Assembly (NCBI GenBank): GCA_027886185.1
Contig: WOAB01000563.1
Location: 4,526,001 to 4,590,000 of the forward strand
DNA length: 64,000 nt
Direction: 5' to 3'
From: Rheum nobile
Lineage: Eukaryota > Streptophyta > Magnoliopsida > Caryophyllales > Polygonaceae
Part shown: piece by piece, positions 32,450 to 43,090 of the stretch
Position numbering within the stretch: the first letter of the stretch is position 1
How the letters are laid out: each line of letters opens with the position of its first letter
The notes under the pieces: model-generated
What the model was told of the DNA's origin: nothing
The model's input: only the letters and a program-made list of their open reading frames with translations
Database searches by the model: none
Position numbers and translations under genes: made by a program

Positions 32450-33172
32450 TTTTTATAAATTTTCGATCTATTGGTGTTGTTTTTTTTCATATTTTCAATT
32501 GTGATTAACAAATTCGTTTGTGCTTCGTGGTTTCTAGGTCAAAAATCGCGAGTGAAGCGGATCTTGAGGAGGTAAGACTCCCAAGAACCGTAATTTTTCC
32601 TAATATGTTCTTTTCATGATCTGGCTAAAAACTCTCATTGATCAGATGAGGAGTTGTTCTTCTACTGAATCGAGTTTGATTATGAACTCCAAAAAACCCT
32701 ATTTAGTTGAACTTGTTGTTATCCCAAAAATCCTAGCTTATTTATCTGGTCTTCTCATGGAGTTTGAACTAATTTTTTTGTTGTTCTAATGTTGGAAAAT
32801 TAAGAATGGCAAATGTATTCCTTAGTTTCTACATGTATGTTGTGCTCATGGAGTTGGAACTAATATAGTGACAGATGGGGAATGCATGTACGCTTGTACA
32901 AGCAATATATGTGTTGTGCTTATTTGTTTTTGGATTTGTTGTTCTACAATGTATGGTCATTTTAAAGTTTATGAATAATTTTTCTTGCTTTTATGACTTT
33001 ATTTTTATGTGCACATGTAACATGATGGCCGGTATTCGTGTTCTTTTCATTTATGCAACTGAACTTAATGCATTGTTACGTAAAATTTCATGTGCACATA
33101 CAACAAAGTTTGTGTTTGTGTTGGTGTTGTATTTGATGAAAAAGATTAGTTTGATAAGTAGTTGACAAGTAA
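32450..33172. other. Intergenic, no gene recognised
   Basis: TG-rich, low-complexity sequence. One 96-codon frame (32875-33165) is hydrophobic but has no recognisable family and looks fortuitous. Confidence 0.4.
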
Positions 33173-33538
33173 TGTTCTAAAAGTCGTAAGGGGGGGGGGG
33201 GGCTAGGCGGTTAGCGGTTAGGCAAGAGCCTAGGCGTGGCCTAGACGGATTAAAAATTAATGCATGATCCATGTGATTATTTGATTATGTTCTCCCAAAT
33301 CAATTAATCTTTATAAAACTATATTGGGATGAGATTTGATGTTATATTATGTGTCTTATTCTACAAAGCCTAACCCAAAATCATGTTATATGCATCCGTC
33401 ATCTTCTAAAATGTTGCTTCTTCCACAACATTTGTGGATTCTTCTTGCCTAGGCGAATTTAGGCGGGTCCTAGATGGAGGGTGACCGCCTAGCGCCTAGC
33501 CGGGACCTAGGCGGCCCTAGGCATGGAATTTTAGAACA
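33173..33538. mobile_element. MITE with TGTTCTAAAA terminal inverted repeats
   Basis: TGTTCTAAAA at the left and TTTTAGAACA at the right bound 366 bp. Both ends continue with CTAGGCGG-type motifs in inverted orientation (GGCTAGGCGGTTAGCGG versus CCGCCTAGCGCCTAGCC). A run of 13 G lies at 33190-33202. The target duplication is ambiguous (possibly CAAG). Non-coding. Confidence 0.7.
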
Positions 33539-34462
33539 TCAAGCTGTTACACTATTATTGAGGCTAAAATTTGTGGTGTTTTTTATTTGTGGGTGTTGTA
33601 ATGTTGATTTGTCTATGTAAAGGTAAAAGTTCAAATGTAAAATTTTAGATTGAAGTCCATCTTTCCTTTGAAGGCTAATTTTTTCTTGTTTATGGGCTTT
33701 TCTTTGAGTTTATCATCATTTTATTAGTTGTTGCTATGGGGACCCCAGCACCATACATTAAAAAAATCATGAAAAATGTTGTATGACTATGAGAAATATG
33801 TTCCAAACCCACATGATTTAGCCCTAGCAATTATGCAACATCATTGACAAACTTATACCTTGAATTTTTCGAACACTTGTTCATTAGCAATTTTGATCTT
33901 AATTGGGTTAGGCTGGCCAACACGCACCTAAAAATGTCAAGAAGACACTCAATATTCAACTGTGAAACAATTGCAAATTACAAAAAATAATAATGGAAAA
34001 TGCAGTTATATTATGAGCAATCCCACACAATTTAGCTGTTAGTGTGGATATAGAAAGTTATTTTGTTAGTTGTGACAAGCTTGACGTTTGATGATATTAG
34101 CTTGATAAGTTGTGCTTAATTGCTTGAAGTGGCCATGAAGATTACTTCGATAAGTAGTTTTGTTTAGTGGCTTGATGCTTTATGAAGATTAGTTTGGTAA
34201 ATTTACTCTTCTAATGAACTCAACTTAGTTAAAACCAACATTTGCTGTCATTTTGAAAGCTCAATTTCAGATTGAAAAAGATTTACATCTGACATTTAAA
34301 ATATCATATGTAAAAATTCATAATGAAGTTAATCTTTTTTTAAACGTCTGATTTTTGCTTGTTTATGGGCTTCTCTTCCAATGTATCATAATGTTTTTGG
34401 CTTGCTTCTGTGGGTACTCCTACATTTGTTCATGTCAATTGACTATTACTTGGTTATGGTGT
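33539..34462. other. Intergenic, no gene recognised
   Basis: AT-rich sequence with repeated GATTAGTTTGATAAG-like phrases (about 33143, 34100, 34190). Nothing coding was recognised. Confidence 0.4.
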
Positions 34463-36920
34463 TGTAAATACCTCTCATTTTTAGTAAGGGTATTTGGGTA
34501 AATTTCCAACTCTCGTTGCGAAAAGCAAGACGCGTTTGGCAAAATTCAGAATTTCTGTAACATGTATGATCTCTGTAAAAATTCCCTGAGCCTTGAAAAA
34601 TACATTTGACGTATTGTCGAGGCTTAGAATATTTGTTCGGATACAAATATATATAATCCGGGGTGTAAACCCATGCCAAACCTTTTCCCGGGCAAACAGA
34701 CGCGAAAAGGACAATTCCGCGACCGCGGAAGCAATTTCGCGACCGCGGAAAAATGGCTCTCTGAAGAGTTGGGCACATGAATATTCCGCGACCGCGGAAA
34801 ACTGCAACACGCCAATGTCGCGTCGTCTGCAGAGTCTCGTCGTCCGTGCCGTCGTTGATCATCTGACTCGCCGTTGATTTGGGCGGGGAGGACTCCTCTC
34901 CTTGGCTATAAATAGAGGCGAGCTTGGAGGATCTTCGGGCACCCAAATCTGATATCTCTCTCTCTCTCTCATTTTTCTTGCTCGCCGGAATTCTTGTGGA
35001 GTCGTCGGATCTCTCGCCGGAGGTGGTGGTGGCCGTGGAGTGGTGCTTTGGAGGCGCAAGGTGGACAAGAGTGGAAGCCCCCTCGTCTCGAGCCCCGTCG
35101 TGTCATCACCGGTGAGTTTTCTTCGTTTAGGGTCGCCGGAGATCATGGCCGCAACCGCGGACATGAACTGCCGCGACCGCGGCAGTGACAAGGTCGGCCG
35201 CATCCGCGGCCGCTGTCTTTGACACTCGCGGACGCTGTCCTCGACGCCCGCGACCGCGGAATCCCAGCCGCGACCGCGGATTGCCTTGGCAATCGCGATC
35301 GTGGCCTTGGACGATCCGGCCTCGGGCGGGACTTTCGTTCTTTGGATTTCGTTCGTTCTTTCTTAGATTCGTATCATTTTATTGTTGAGTCTAACCTAGG
35401 GTCTCGTTGTGGGTCATCGTCATAGGAATCTGTAATCCGATTTTCGTTCCCGTTCCGGACCCAGAAACCCATCGTCACTCAATCGTTCGTCTAAACTAAG
35501 GCAAGTGGCGGTTCGCTCTTGCTTAATCATTCCATATTCTATTAATTATCAATTGCTTTTAATTGTTAATTAAATCGGAGTGAACTGTTGTTTTCGTTTG
35601 GGAACAGATTTTTATAAATAATGTGATTAAAATATGATATTATAGTAGATTGTATATATTGCTAGAAACAACGCTATTATACTTGTTAATGACTGTAATG
35701 GTTTTGTTATGGATTTAAATGTAAACTTTAATGCTAGATTAGCACGAGTATTCATAGGAACACTAATTCCTTATGAGGATTAGTCGTTTCTTTATAACTC
35801 AGTATTAGTGAAACCAGTATCTAAATGTTTTCCAGATCGTAAACTTTCATAGTCACTCGATATCATAAACTTTCGTAGTCACTCGAGAACATAAACTTTC
35901 GTAGTCATTCGAGACCATAAACTTTCGTAGTTACTCGAGATCGTAAACTTTCGTAGTCACTCGATATCGTAAACTTTCGTAGTTACTCGAGATCATATTA
36001 AAAGCCTTAACATTAACATATGTTTTGTAATTAAATAAGATAAGTGCGATTATGCACATAATTAATATACCCTCGGGCGAGGAGTACAACGTGGAAACCG
36101 CCCGGACTTCGATTAGAGTAAGTCCTCCTTCCAAATCTAAATTCGCATTACGCGATGAGGTTGGTCGTGGACCCAAATGGTCAAGTCTTTTTAAAAGCTT
36201 GTGTGAAATTATAACGTTCCCAAACATTTGTCATACTTTCTCGTAAGACTCAATCTTTTGGAGTCTTCTCTTCATACGTTTCCCTTAAGACCCAATTCCT
36301 TGGAGTCTTCCTTTTAGTGCATGTCTAAACTTTAATCATTCCGTGAAAGTTCAGGGTTATATATCGTTCCTTCGGTTGTTATTCGAGGGACAATGATAGT
36401 AAACGGTTACGATCACTAGAACCATCTGTTTTCACCCTTGCATAGTCTTTCATTAGACTAACCAACTGGTTTTATTCCTTGCATGGTTGGTTGGTGTCAT
36501 CCGTCCTATACGGCACATCAGTGGTTGGTTCCCGAAGACTCGAAGTAAACAAATTGAAGAAGAGACTTGCAGTCGCAGATTTAAGTGCCGGTATTTCAAG
36601 ATCGTTAAGTATTACTTTAATATGTATTTTTATAACCTAGTCATGTAATAGGTTTATTCTTAAAGTCTTCCGCTGTGTAATTTATAAGTCTTCCGCTGAA
36701 ATTTCACTCTGTTGTAAAAACACTACTCTCGTTTGATGAGAGATCTTCTAATAATAATGGTTGAGTTTCATTCAAAAAATATCTTCCGATGTTTAACCTT
36801 TCGTTATTTATTATGTTTATTTAAGATTAATTGTTCCGATTAAAGCCTTGGGTGACATCGGACAGCAACGTCTGAGGTCACTGGCGTGTGGCACTACCGA
36901 CGTAAGTCGGGGGTGTTATA
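34463..36920 (+). repeat. 5' LTR of the large gag-only element
   Basis: 2458 bp. It contains three TTCCGCGACCGCGGAA-type sites at 34714-34800 and more CCGCGACCGCGG sites at 35150-35280, then six 26-bp tandem repeats at 35838-35995. A TATAAATAGAGG box lies at 34908-34919, suiting a transcription start in the LTR. Confidence 0.87.
35838..35995. repeat. Six 26-bp tandem repeats in LTR
   Basis: Consensus CATAAACTTTCGTAGTCACT followed by CGAGAC. The array is conserved at the same place in the other LTR (about 42005-42162). Confidence 0.88.
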
Positions 36921-36923
36921 GTT

Positions 36924-36935
36924 ATGGTATCAGAG
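36924..36935 (+). promoter_or_regulatory. Primer binding site, initiator-Met tRNA
   Basis: TGGTATCAGAGC three bases after the LTR end exactly matches the common plant iMet primer site. Confidence 0.88.
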
Positions 36936-37622
36936 CAATGGTTTTTTAAATTCTTGACTTATTGTTAGGTTTGAGAATTTTTAAAAATTATTTTTGAAAT
37001 TATTTCCAACCTGTTTTCCTTTAAGAAGGAATTTTCGGAATCTAATTTTTTTTTACTTTAAAAGTTTAATTACCTCTTGAAATTCAATTTAAATTATGAT
37101 TTAGCTATTTGGGCTTCAAAAGTTATTTATAGTTGGTTTTAAATGTTGTGTATAAGCAACCAAACGGTAGTATATGATTGTAACTTTAAAAGTGTGATTT
37201 TTGTCTTAGTAAGAGTTTTGCGAAAATCATAACACTAGTTTGCGAAACTAATTTTTTTTTAAAATAATTATTTTATTAAAGTTAATATATAAAGTTTAAA
37301 GGTATAAAGTTTGAAAGTATAAGGTTTAATAATAAGTGGTCTTCAAACTTCTGCAAGCTTCAAGTGTTATTTATTCCTTAGATCCATTCTTAGGGATCGT
37401 GTCTCTCTTAGGCTTAATGTCATTTAAAGGTTGATATTTCTCCTAGAATACCCATTCTCAAGTAAGGAGAAGAAGTTGTTTCTGTAGTTAACAGTGGAGG
37501 GTTAGTCAGACTAATATAAAGTTATTAGTTTAGACCCTTGTAACCTGTATCATAACATATTTGACTAAAGTGTCATGATCAAGTTGGAAAAGTCCTAAAT
37601 TAACGTTATGGTTCATCAGCAG
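36936..37622 (+). other. Leader of the gag-only element
   Basis: AT-rich untranslated leader between primer site and gag ATG. No domain seen. Confidence 0.6.
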
Positions 37623-38942
37623 ATGGTGAACACAAGAAACACAGTCCGTACTGGTGCAGGACCAAGTAATAACCCAAGGCTGAATCTGAGGAGCGCCGCT
37701 AATCAGGGGGAAGAAGGCGAGTCTGTCTCTCACAATAACCCCACAGGCGTTGGCCAAGCACAGGCTAATCCTCCGGTAGTGTTGGATGGCGCGACCAAAG
37801 AAGCCATTCGTGGGTTTATTGTACAGACAGTCACCGACGTAATTCGGTCAATGGCACCGCAAGCACAAGGTGTTCCGGTTCCTCAGGTTATTCCTGAAGT
37901 TGAGGAGCCAGTGGATCACGTACCCCAGGTTGATGTCGTCAGGAACAAAGGAACTTACGGTCAAGCCTTGAAGGCCGTGAGCTCAATGAGGCCTGACTAC
38001 TACGACGGTACTGGAGAATCAGTCAGAGTGGCGTATTGGTTCTCGCATATGGAACGGTTGTTCAGGAACGTGGATTGCACTGAGACTGAGAAAGTGCACA
38101 TCGCCTCCCTTCAACTCAAGGATGTGGCTAGCGAATGGTGGGAGAGCACTGGTTTAGCCGATCATCCCGAGTTGAATTGGGGAATGTTCAAAGCAAAGAT
38201 GACTGGCCGTTTCTTTTTTCGTGCTATGAGGGGGGAGAAGCACAAGGAATTTCTATATCCTAAGACCGATGGATTAAAGGTGACTGAGCTTGCAGCTAAG
38301 TTCAATCACTTGTTGCAATATGTTGGGCCAGAAGTGTCGAGCGAGGAACAAAAGATCTGGTACTTCCATGGATGAGTGAATCCAGAAATCAAACCTCTAA
38401 TGGTGCGTCACGGTTGTTCTACATTAGAGCAATATGTGGATGCAGCCTACAAGATAGAGGTCACACTGGAAGAATCCGTCCAAAAGTGAGAGAAGCAGGT
38501 TAAAGGAAAGGGTGGGCAACAGGATCGCCAGGTTGGTACATTCAAGCGACCGGCATCGCCTACCAAATTTGAGAAATATGGTCGTGCTAAGACCGAGATG
38601 ACTCGGTCAGACTCCGCCAGAGGCTCCGGTTGGAGTAGCGGGGTGATTCTATGCCACAACTGTGGTGAAGTTGGGCATAAAAGTCTTAGCTGTCAAAAGG
38701 AAAAAAGGGTATGCTACTATTGTGGAAGGGAAGGCCACATGAAAACATACTGTAGAAAGAAGGGTCAAGGACCAACGCAGTCTTATCAAGCCTCAAATGT
38801 TGGCATTAGGCAGAACCCAAAGCCAGAGGTATCTGCTCCTGAGCAATCTATGGCTCGTAATAAAGGCAAAGCGCCTATGGAGTCTTCGGGTCAGGGACAA
38901 CGACTCTTCGTGCTGCGTCAAGCCGACGGGAAGGAACCCTAA
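37623..38942 (+). pseudogene. Ty3/gypsy-type gag with two zinc knuckles
   Basis: The preferred start is ATG 37623 (MVNTRNTVRTGAG); an in-frame ATG also lies at 37608. The capsid-type Retrotrans_gag domain is clear: PDYYDGTGESVRVAYWFSHM, QLKDVASEWWESTG, FKAKMTGRFFF, FLYPKTDGLKVTELAAKF. A TGA at 38373-38375 breaks it after IWYFHG, and a second stop follows ESVQK. The same frame then reaches a CHNCGEVGHKSLSC and a CYYCGREGHMKTYC knuckle and stops at 38940-38942. Two tandem CCHC knuckles and the domain order fit plant Ty3/gypsy gag. There is no pol downstream, so even an intact copy would need help from another element. Confidence 0.86.
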
Positions 38943-41204
38943 TCGAGTAATTGTATTTTTGTTAAGCCTTTCCTTAAGAATAGGGAGCGATGACTTGTGT
39001 CGATAGTCTCCATAGTTTAGTAATCTGTCTGTTCGACTTTTTGTCAATAGTTGTAATGTAATGTTTTGAATAAATAAAGAAGTGTATCCTTGTTTCGGAA
39101 ATTACAGATTTCGTTGATGTTACAATTATGAGGTCATGCTATAGGCATTGATATGGATAGTAGATTGTGTGAGGAATATAAGGACCTTAAGTTAGAAATA
39201 AGTTATTTGAGACAGATAAACAAACCTTTGGAATTTGAGTCAGGAAATGGGCGTATGGGCCAAACCTAATTGGGCCAAATGATTGAATTTGGTAAGTAGT
39301 ACTTTCAGGGAATAAGGAGTTATGATACTTGTAAGGTTGCAAGGTTTGATATTTGGATTTTATGTGAGTTTGTCAGTTAGAAGGCTTATGGTGCAATTCT
39401 TTGGAGAAGACTAAGTTGTGAAGTTACTGTGTTAGAAGGAGGCCACTTAAATGGAAAGATTACAGTTTAAGGATAGGTTATGTTGATGATTCCGATAATT
39501 TAAAGGATTTAGTGGAGAGAATTGTCTATGTGCGCCTAAGGAGTAAGGTAGCAAGCGTTAATCGTATAAAGCTATTAAAGGATTCTGATAGAAGTGACTG
39601 ATATGGTTGGTAATGAATCATTTATCAGGATGATACCTTAAGGAAATAGGAGTAATATCTCAAGGGATTTTGGTTATGGAAGTTGTAAGTGAGTGATTTT
39701 GATGGCAAGGCATCGCTCATCAATATGGTACTTTTGGGTAAATAGAGTTGAGGAACCTTAAAGGTTTAAGTTAGAGATTGAATAAGGAATACGTTAAGTT
39801 AATCTTGGATAAATGGTAAATATCCGTAAAGCAAAAGGGTGCTCGATTTGGGATAACAAATCGCATGAGGACAACTGATTGCCTAAGGATTTTTGGGTGA
39901 ATAGCAAACTCGATCGGTAAAAGTTGTTACGGTTTTGAAGGTCAATAGTATGGCATAAAGTAAGTATGTAGATGATATCAAGTGGACTTGAGGAAAAGGT
40001 GACCCACGTTTATTAAGGTGATCGTATGACACGTTTGGGTAAGACGAGAGTATAATCCTATGGAGAGGATTAGTAAATCATGTTGAGGTAATCGGACATG
40101 GGCTGTGGTATGAGTAATTGTGGGATCACAAGAGTGAAGATTTTGAGTTAAAGATATGGCACAAGGGCCAAATGTGAGTAAGTTAACCAATGTAATAGGT
40201 GAGTCGTGTATGTAAGGAGTAAGGTCTATATGACAAGAGAGGTACTAAGTTGAGGTATAGTGGAATTCTATGTATGTACTTTGAGGATCTGATCTTCGAA
40301 GGAAAGTTAGTAGAAAAATGTTGTATTCTTCTAATTAAGGACATCAAGGTCTTTAGGAAAAATAGGTCATAACAATGAGGTTATATTGGAGATTGTAATG
40401 GATACTCTGGTTAAGGCAATGGTAATCTTGTGGATGATCATATCCGTTCTAGTAAGAGAAAGGAATGTAGGTAGTATGTTGCGAGAAGAATCATGATCGA
40501 GTAAATAGTTCGATTTTTGGTGGTACAGGTTTCAGAAACAAAATTTATTCAATGATATCGACTTAAGGAAGATAAGGTACATACCTTAGGAGAAGTTTAG
40601 GGAAAGGTGAAAGAGAAATATGTATAATCTCATGCTTAAGGTATAGCGAGACTAGTGCGATGATTTTAGGAGACAATTATCCTAAGATAATTATGACTTT
40701 GAGGATGGTCACGAGTTAGTACAAGAATAGTACGTGGAAATAAGATATGCGAGATAGTGGTATGGTTGAGGAAACAGATCGTTTTTCTAGGAGCAAGTAC
40801 AAGGATGAGATGATTAAGGATACTAAGATCAGGTAAGGAGATTATGGTGGAACCGGTCCATTTAGCTTAGCGATGCTAGTTTCGGGGTCGAAACTATTTT
40901 AAGAGGGTAGTAATGTAATAATCCGCTTATGACCTTAGAGGTCGGGTGATAGAAGGGTCATGTGATAGAAGGTATGTCTGGTGAAAGCAAGTTATAGAAT
41001 TCTCGTAGGTGATGAATAGTCTAAATTATGGTTAACCTGACGTTAACTGTAATTTAAACCAACTTATGAATTTTAACTTAGAAATGCCTGAACCAATTTA
41101 CAAAGTGTTATATGGGATATGTATGGTTAAACTTATAAGGTTCGCATCTCCGAGTTGTTATCTGCCAAGTTTCGGGGTCGAAACTTCTTTTAAGGGGGTA
41201 GTGA
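38943..41204. other. Non-coding interior of the gag-only element
   Basis: 2.2 kb with no frame of note; purine-rich on the plus strand. It ends with two similar blocks 300 bp apart, TTTCGGGGTCGAAACTATTT at 40880 and TTTCGGGGTCGAAACTTCTT at 41170. Each is followed by TTTTAAG(A/G)GGGTAGT(A/G)ATGTAAT, i.e. a duplicated polypurine/LTR-start junction. Confidence 0.7.
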
Positions 41205-43090
41205 TGTAATACCCCTCATTTTTAGTAAGGGTATTTGGGTAAATTTCCAACTCTCGTTGGGAAAAGCAAGACGCGTTTGGCAAAATTCGGAATTTCTGTA
41301 ACATGTATGATCTCTGTAAAAATTCCATGAGCCTTGGAAAATACATTCGACGGCTGCAGTGACAAGGTTGGCCGCGTCCGCGACTGCTGTCTTTGACACT
41401 CGCGGACGCTGTCCTCGACGCCCGCGACCGCGGAATCCCAGCCGCGACCGCGGATTGCCTTGTCAATCGCGATCGTGGCCTTGGACGATCCGGCCTCGGG
41501 CGGGACTTTCGTTCTTTCGATTTCGTTCTTCCTTAGATTCGTATCATTTTATTGTCGAGTCTAACCTAGGGTCTCGTTGTGGGTCATCGTCATAGGAATC
41601 TGTAATCCGATTTCCGTTCCCGTTCCGGACCCAGAAACCCGTCGTCGCTCAATCGTTCGTCTAGACTAAGGCAAGTGGCGGTTCGCTCTTGCTTAATCAT
41701 TCCATATTCTATTAATTATCAATTGCTTTTAATTGTTAATTAAATCGGAGTGAGCTATTATTTTCGTTTGGGAACATATTTTTATAAATAATGTGATTAA
41801 AATATGATATTATAGTAGGTTGTATATATTGCTAGAAACAACGCTATTATACTTGTTAATGACTGTAATGGTTTTGTTGTGGATTTAAATGTAAACTTTA
41901 ATGCTAGATTAGCACGAGTATTCGTAGGACGCTAATTCCTTATGAGGATTAGTCGTTTCTTTATAACTCAGTATTAGTGAAACCAGTATCTAAATGCTTT
42001 CCAGATCGTAAACTTTCGTAGTCACTCGATATCATAAACTTTCGTAGTCACTCGAGAACATAAACTTTCGTAGTCATTCGAGACCATAAACTTTCGTAGT
42101 TACTCGAGATCGTAAACTTTCATAGTCACTCGATATCGTAAACTTTTGTAGTTACTCGAGATCATATTACAAGCCTTAACATTAACATATGTTTTGTAAT
42201 TAAATAAGATAAGTGCGATTATGCACATAATTAATATACCATCGGGCGAGGAGTACAATGTGGAAACCGCCCGGACTTCGATTAGAGTAAGTCCTCCTTC
42301 CAAATCTAAATTCGCATTATGCGGTGAGGTTGGTCGTGGATCCAAATGGTCAAGTCTTTTTAAACACTTGTGTGAAATTATAACGTTCCCAAACATTTGT
42401 CATACTTTTCCGTAAGACTCAATCTTTTGGAGTCTTCTCTTCATACGTTTCCCTTAAGACCCAATTCCTTGGAGTCTTCCTTTTAGTGCATGTCTAAACT
42501 TTAATCATTCCGTGAAAGTTCAGGGTTATATATCGTTCCTTCGGTTGTTATTCGAGGGACAATGATAGTAAACGGTTACGATCACTAGAACCATCTGTTT
42601 TCACCCTTGCATAGTCTTTCATTAGACTAAACAACCGAGTTTTATTCCTTGCATGGTTGGCTGGTGTCATCCGTCCTATACGGCACATCAGTGGTTGGTT
42701 CCCGAAGACTCAAAGTAAACAAATTGAAGAAGAGACTTGCAGTCGCAGATTTAAGTGCCGGTATTTCAAGATCGTTAAGTATTACTTTAATATGTATTTT
42801 TATAACCTAGTCATGTAATAGGTTTATTCTTAAAGTCTTCCGCTGTGTAATTTATAAGTCTTCCGCTGAAATTTCACTCTGTTGTAAAAACACTACTCTC
42901 GTTTGATGAGAGATCTTCTAATAATAATGGTTGAGTTTCATTCAAAAAATATCTTCCGCTGTTTAACCTTTTGTTATTTATTATGTTTATTTAAGATTAA
43001 TTGTTCCGATTAAAGCCTTGGGTGACATCGGACATCAACGTCTGAGGTCACTGGCGTGTGGCACTACCGACGTAAGTCGGGGGTATTACA
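41205..43090 (+). repeat. 3' LTR of the large gag-only element
   Basis: It matches 34463-36920 apart from one ~560-bp gap and scattered substitutions. The gap removes the TTCCGCGACCGCGGAA cluster and the TATA box region. It ends GGGGGTATTACA. Confidence 0.87.

Larger units (their letters stand above)
34463..43090 (+). mobile_element. Large gag-only LTR retrotransposon
   Basis: LTRs are 34463-36920 (2458 bp) and 41205-43090 (1886 bp), sharing TGTAA...TACC at the start and GACGTAAGTCGGGGGT near the end. The 3' LTR lacks about 560 bp corresponding to roughly 34618-35178. A perfect iMet primer site TGGTATCAGAGC is at 36924-36935. The interior has a gag with two zinc knuckles and then 2.2 kb without coding capacity. 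A polypurine-like TTTTAAGGGGGTAGTGA precedes the 3' LTR. No target duplication was found (GGTGT left, TGCTT right). Confidence 0.87.

Noticed and set aside
32875..33165. 96-codon hydrophobic frame that could be a small membrane protein
   Set aside because: Low-complexity TG/TT-rich sequence without promoter, splice or family support.
33190..33202. Poly-G run as a structural signal
   Set aside because: Homopolymer inside a MITE, probably slippage or sequencing length error; no further support for a quadruplex role.
34859..35222. Pro/Arg-rich open frames on both strands in the 5' LTR
   Set aside because: They follow the GC-rich CCGCGG repeats and overlap in several frames; no domain, no counterpart in the other LTR because of the deletion there.
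35838..35995. Regularly spaced 26-bp repeats considered as a CRISPR-like array
   Set aside because: Contiguous tandem units without unique spacers, conserved in both LTRs of a retrotransposon in a plant genome.
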